Assembly (NCBI GenBank): GCA_040753875.1
Contig: JBFMDV010000032.1
Coordinates: 1 to 64,000, forward strand
DNA length: 64,000 nucleotides
Direction of reading: 5' to 3'
From: Candidatus Zixiibacteriota bacterium
GTDB lineage: Bacteria > Zixibacteria > MSB-5A5 > GN15 > FEB-12
Shown: positions 63,821 through 64,000 of the stretch, one piece after another
How positions within the stretch are numbered: the first letter of the stretch is position 1
How the letters are laid out: each line of letters begins with the position of its first letter
Made by a program: the position numbers and the translations under genes
Notes under the pieces: generated by a model
The model's database searches: none
What the model was told of the DNA's origin: nothing
What the model saw: only the letters and a program-made list of their open reading frames with translations

Positions 63821-64000
63821 ATGGGTCATCTGGTTGGCAAAGATCTCTATCGAAAACTCGGTAAGAAAATCGACGGTCTCACCGCCCGCGCTCCATGGAA
63901 TGACACCCTATACGCAATCCTGAGGGAACTCTATACACCGGCTGAAGCCGAGTTAGTCGTGCGCATGCCGTACGGTTTGTCCGATATTGCCCGGATTCAG
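63821..64000 (+). CDS. 4Fe-4S ferredoxin-family protein, N-terminal 60 residues (cut by window edge)
   Basis: The ATG at 63821 has GAGGGG seven bases upstream. The 60 visible residues (MGHLVGKDLYRKLGKKIDGL; RAPWNDTLYAILRELYTPAE; ELVVRMPYGLSDIARIQ) match the conserved N-terminus of a group of anaerobe proteins that carry 4Fe-4S clusters further on. The clusters themselves lie outside the window, so the assignment rests on N-terminal resemblance only. Confidence 0.65.
   Translation, partial: MGHLVGKDLYRKLGKKIDGLTARAPWNDTLYAILRELYTPAEAELVVRMPYGLSDIARIQ

Noticed and set aside
1-64000. tRNA, rRNA, CRISPR arrays or intact transposase genes
   Set aside because: None was recognised on either strand while reading the sequence and translated frames.

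Overview
The window looks like a chromosomal piece of an uncultured Gram-negative bacterium of the FCB superphylum, most probably Zixibacteria or a close relative. This is inferred from protein style: several secreted proteins end in a FlgD-like domain with the NYPNPFNP signature used as a type IX secretion (T9SS) sorting domain; there is a dockerin-like segment of the GNVDGDPGDVVDIGDL type; there is a FISUMP-type protein, a PorV-like outer-membrane protein and a Sec-type (clade II) nitrous oxide reductase. No rRNA, tRNA, CRISPR array or intact insertion sequence was seen.

Layout. 1-17.4 kb is an accessory-looking region. It holds the edge of a possible metal-efflux locus, a T9SS-exported propeller/zincin protein, two paralogous lipoproteins (one broken), a giant STAND transcription factor, a quinone-oxidoreductase-like enzyme, an HTH-ImmA/IrrE plus PIN toxin-antitoxin-like pair, and a 991-residue surface protein. 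Four direct copies of an ungapped 91-bp repeat are scattered only in this part. 17.5-26.8 kb is a compact minus-strand nos operon: lipoprotein cytochrome c, nosZ, a fused membrane-NosL protein, nosD, nosF, nosY, an oxidase-subunit-I homologue that has lost two of its three CuB histidines, and a hemerythrin. An Rrf2 regulator lies just upstream of it, and a shared motif in both promoters suggests it controls the operon. 27.1-34.7 kb is a six-gene minus-strand operon (membrane-fusion protein, ABC ATPase, two FtsX/MacB-type permeases, NtrC-type regulator, histidine kinase) read from a near-perfect sigma-54 promoter and bracketed by 45-bp direct repeats. 35-40 kb carries plus-strand secreted and OmpA-type genes with two apparent frameshifts, then a cysteine-synthase-family gene behind a structured leader.

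40.2-63.4 kb is read entirely from the minus strand, probably as two operons. The upstream one encodes a 2653-residue T9SS cargo, a PorV-like barrel fused to TPRs, a membrane SpoIIE-type phosphatase, a STAS-kinase fusion, a STAS protein, a GAF/PAS histidine kinase and a secreted protein. It therefore ties a surface giant to a partner-switching signalling module. The downstream one encodes a dockerin-like protein, a tetratricopeptide protein, a 7TM transglutaminase-like protein, an ATP-grasp ligase, a 13-14 TPR protein and an outer-membrane barrel, which looks like an envelope peptide-modification system. A 4Fe-4S-type gene begins at the right edge.

The most unusual items are the CuB-less oxidase homologue inside the nos operon, the partner-switch/T9SS operon, the 7TM-transglutaminase/ATP-grasp operon and the 91-bp repeat family.
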